DNA of 6,691 nucleotides, from contig CAZIDB010000247.1 in the NCBI GenBank assembly GCA_964537965.1, positions 1 through 6,691 of the forward strand, read 5' to 3'. The stretch's first letter is position 1, and each line of letters opens with the position of its first letter. The DNA comes from SURF-24 sp964537965 (GTDB lineage: Bacteria; Bacteroidota; Ignavibacteria; Ignavibacteriales; SURF-24). Shown here piece after piece: positions 5,898 through 6,691 of the stretch. The position numbers and the translations under genes are program-made. Under the pieces are notes generated by a model. It was not told the DNA's origin, did not search any database, and was given only the letters and a program-made list of their open reading frames with translations.

Positions 5898-6691
5898 TTA
5901 CTTCATAAGAATCATACTCTTGGTGTCGGTAATTTTCTGACCGGCACTTTCGAAATTAATTCTATAGAAGTATATACCACTTGCAAGATCAGAAGCATTC
6001 CATATAACCTGATATGAACCGGCTTCCTGTACTCCATCAAACAACTTATCAATTTCCTGACCAGTAATATTATAGATAACTACTGATACATGACCATTCA
6101 TCGGAAGGTCATAAGAAATTGTTGTAGAAGGGTTGAATGGATTCGGGAAATTCTGTTTTATTGCAAATTCTGTTGGAACAGAAACTGAAACTTCAGGAGA
6201 TGATAATTTCATCTCTACAGTGTTTCCTTCTGCATCAACGAATTCACTTTCGTCTAATACTTCAAATCTAAATTTATTATCTTTTGAATCCTTATCGATA
6301 AAGCTGAATTTAACTGTTGCGAAAACAGAATTGGCTTTTGCGATAATAGGATTTTTACCACCAGTTAAGTCAGCCCAAGCAAAACTTATTGTTCCGTTAT
6401 CTTCTTTAACAATAATTCTTGAGTCAGAAGTTGCTGTACCAACATATTTTACTACGTCAGCAGGATACTGTAATTTCAGGGAGATTGCACCTGCGGTCAT
6501 TGCTTCAGCAATACTTACAGGAACTTCAAATTCTTCACCTGGTTTTACATTAAGTTTTCTTTCAGCTACTAAATTAACTGATGAATTTTTTGCTAATGAG
6601 GTATAGCTGAATGATTTATTTACATCACCAGTAACTAATCCTGTCATATCTACAACTGCACTTGCATTTGTAATCACAACATCGGTAGTTG
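5898..6691 (-). CDS. Cohesin-domain protein with T9SS sorting domain, C-terminal part
   Basis: The frame is open through the right edge (TTDVVITNASAVVD...), so the 5' end lies outside the window. The GTG at 6677 is an internal codon and not a supported start. The visible 263 residues begin with a short GLVTGDVNKSF segment resembling the tract that often follows dockerin-like modules in FCB secreted proteins. A cohesin-like domain follows, from about NLVAERKLNVKPGEEFEVPV through AGAISLKLQY, VVKYVG and FATVKFSF to the EFVDAEGNTVE tail. The protein ends in a T9SS type A sorting domain (KQNFPNPFNPSTTISYDLP, IYNITGQEI, LASGIYFYRI, KSMILMK). It shares the exact 20 bp at 6136-6155 with 636-655, inside the sorting-domain motif of the beta-propeller gene. 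It lies 81 bp upstream of the triple-cohesin gene in the same direction and is probably co-transcribed. Upstream domains are unknown. Confidence 0.9.
   Translation of the reverse strand, partial: TTDVVITNASAVVDMTGLVTGDVNKSFSYTSLAKNSSVNLVAERKLNVKPGEEFEVPVSIAEAMTAGAISLKLQYPADVVKYVGTATSDSRIIVKEDNGTISFAWADLTGGKNPIIAKANSVFATVKFSFIDKDSKDNKFRFEVLDESEFVDAEGNTVEMKLSSPEVSVSVPTEFAIKQNFPNPFNPSTTISYDLPMNGHVSVVIYNITGQEIDKLFDGVQEAGSYQVIWNASDLASGIYFYRINFESAGQKITDTKSMILMK

Noticed and set aside
636..6155. The shared 20-bp sequence at 636-655 and 6136-6155 as a mobile-element or recombination repeat
   Set aside because: It encodes the conserved QNFPNPF core of the T9SS sorting domain in both genes, so coding constraint explains it.

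Overview
The window is an AT-rich stretch in which every supportable gene lies on the minus strand. It encodes secreted or cell-surface modular proteins. Three C-termini are visible, and all end in a type IX secretion (T9SS) type A sorting domain of the 'NFPNPFNPST...IYNxxGQE...LxSGIYxYR' kind. That flavour of sorting domain, with low GC content, suggests an Ignavibacteria-like or related FCB-superphylum bacterium rather than a classical Bacteroides or Flavobacterium. The taxonomic call is inference. A run of exactly 100 N shows this is a scaffolded draft or metagenome assembly.

Layout in the direction of transcription (high to low coordinates). (1) 6691-5898: the 3' part of a gene whose product carries a cohesin-like domain and a T9SS sorting domain. 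(2) A short intergenic region with a perfect 11-bp hairpin. (3) 5816-2900: a large surface protein with a signal peptide, three tandem cohesin-like domains, at least five Ig/cadherin-like repeats and a T9SS sorting domain. It is interrupted by the assembly gap at 3928-4027, so it looks like two genes but is almost certainly one. (4) A rho-independent terminator at about 2844-2877, then a good promoter candidate at 2750-2780. (5) 2695-389: a signal peptide, a YVTN/SPDG-type beta-propeller, an Ig-like domain, a two-loop dockerin-like module and a T9SS sorting domain. (6) A strong terminator at 332-366. (7) 188-1: the 5' end of another secreted protein beginning with a PKD/K319L-like domain.

The most notable point is that cohesin-like modules (three plus one) and a dockerin-like module sit in neighbouring genes, all on proteins destined for T9SS export and surface anchoring. 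No glycoside hydrolase or carbohydrate-binding module is visible. If the modules bind each other, this would be a non-cellulosomal surface assembly: a multi-cohesin scaffold on an Ig-repeat stalk that docks a beta-propeller protein. Binding is inferred from domain resemblance only.
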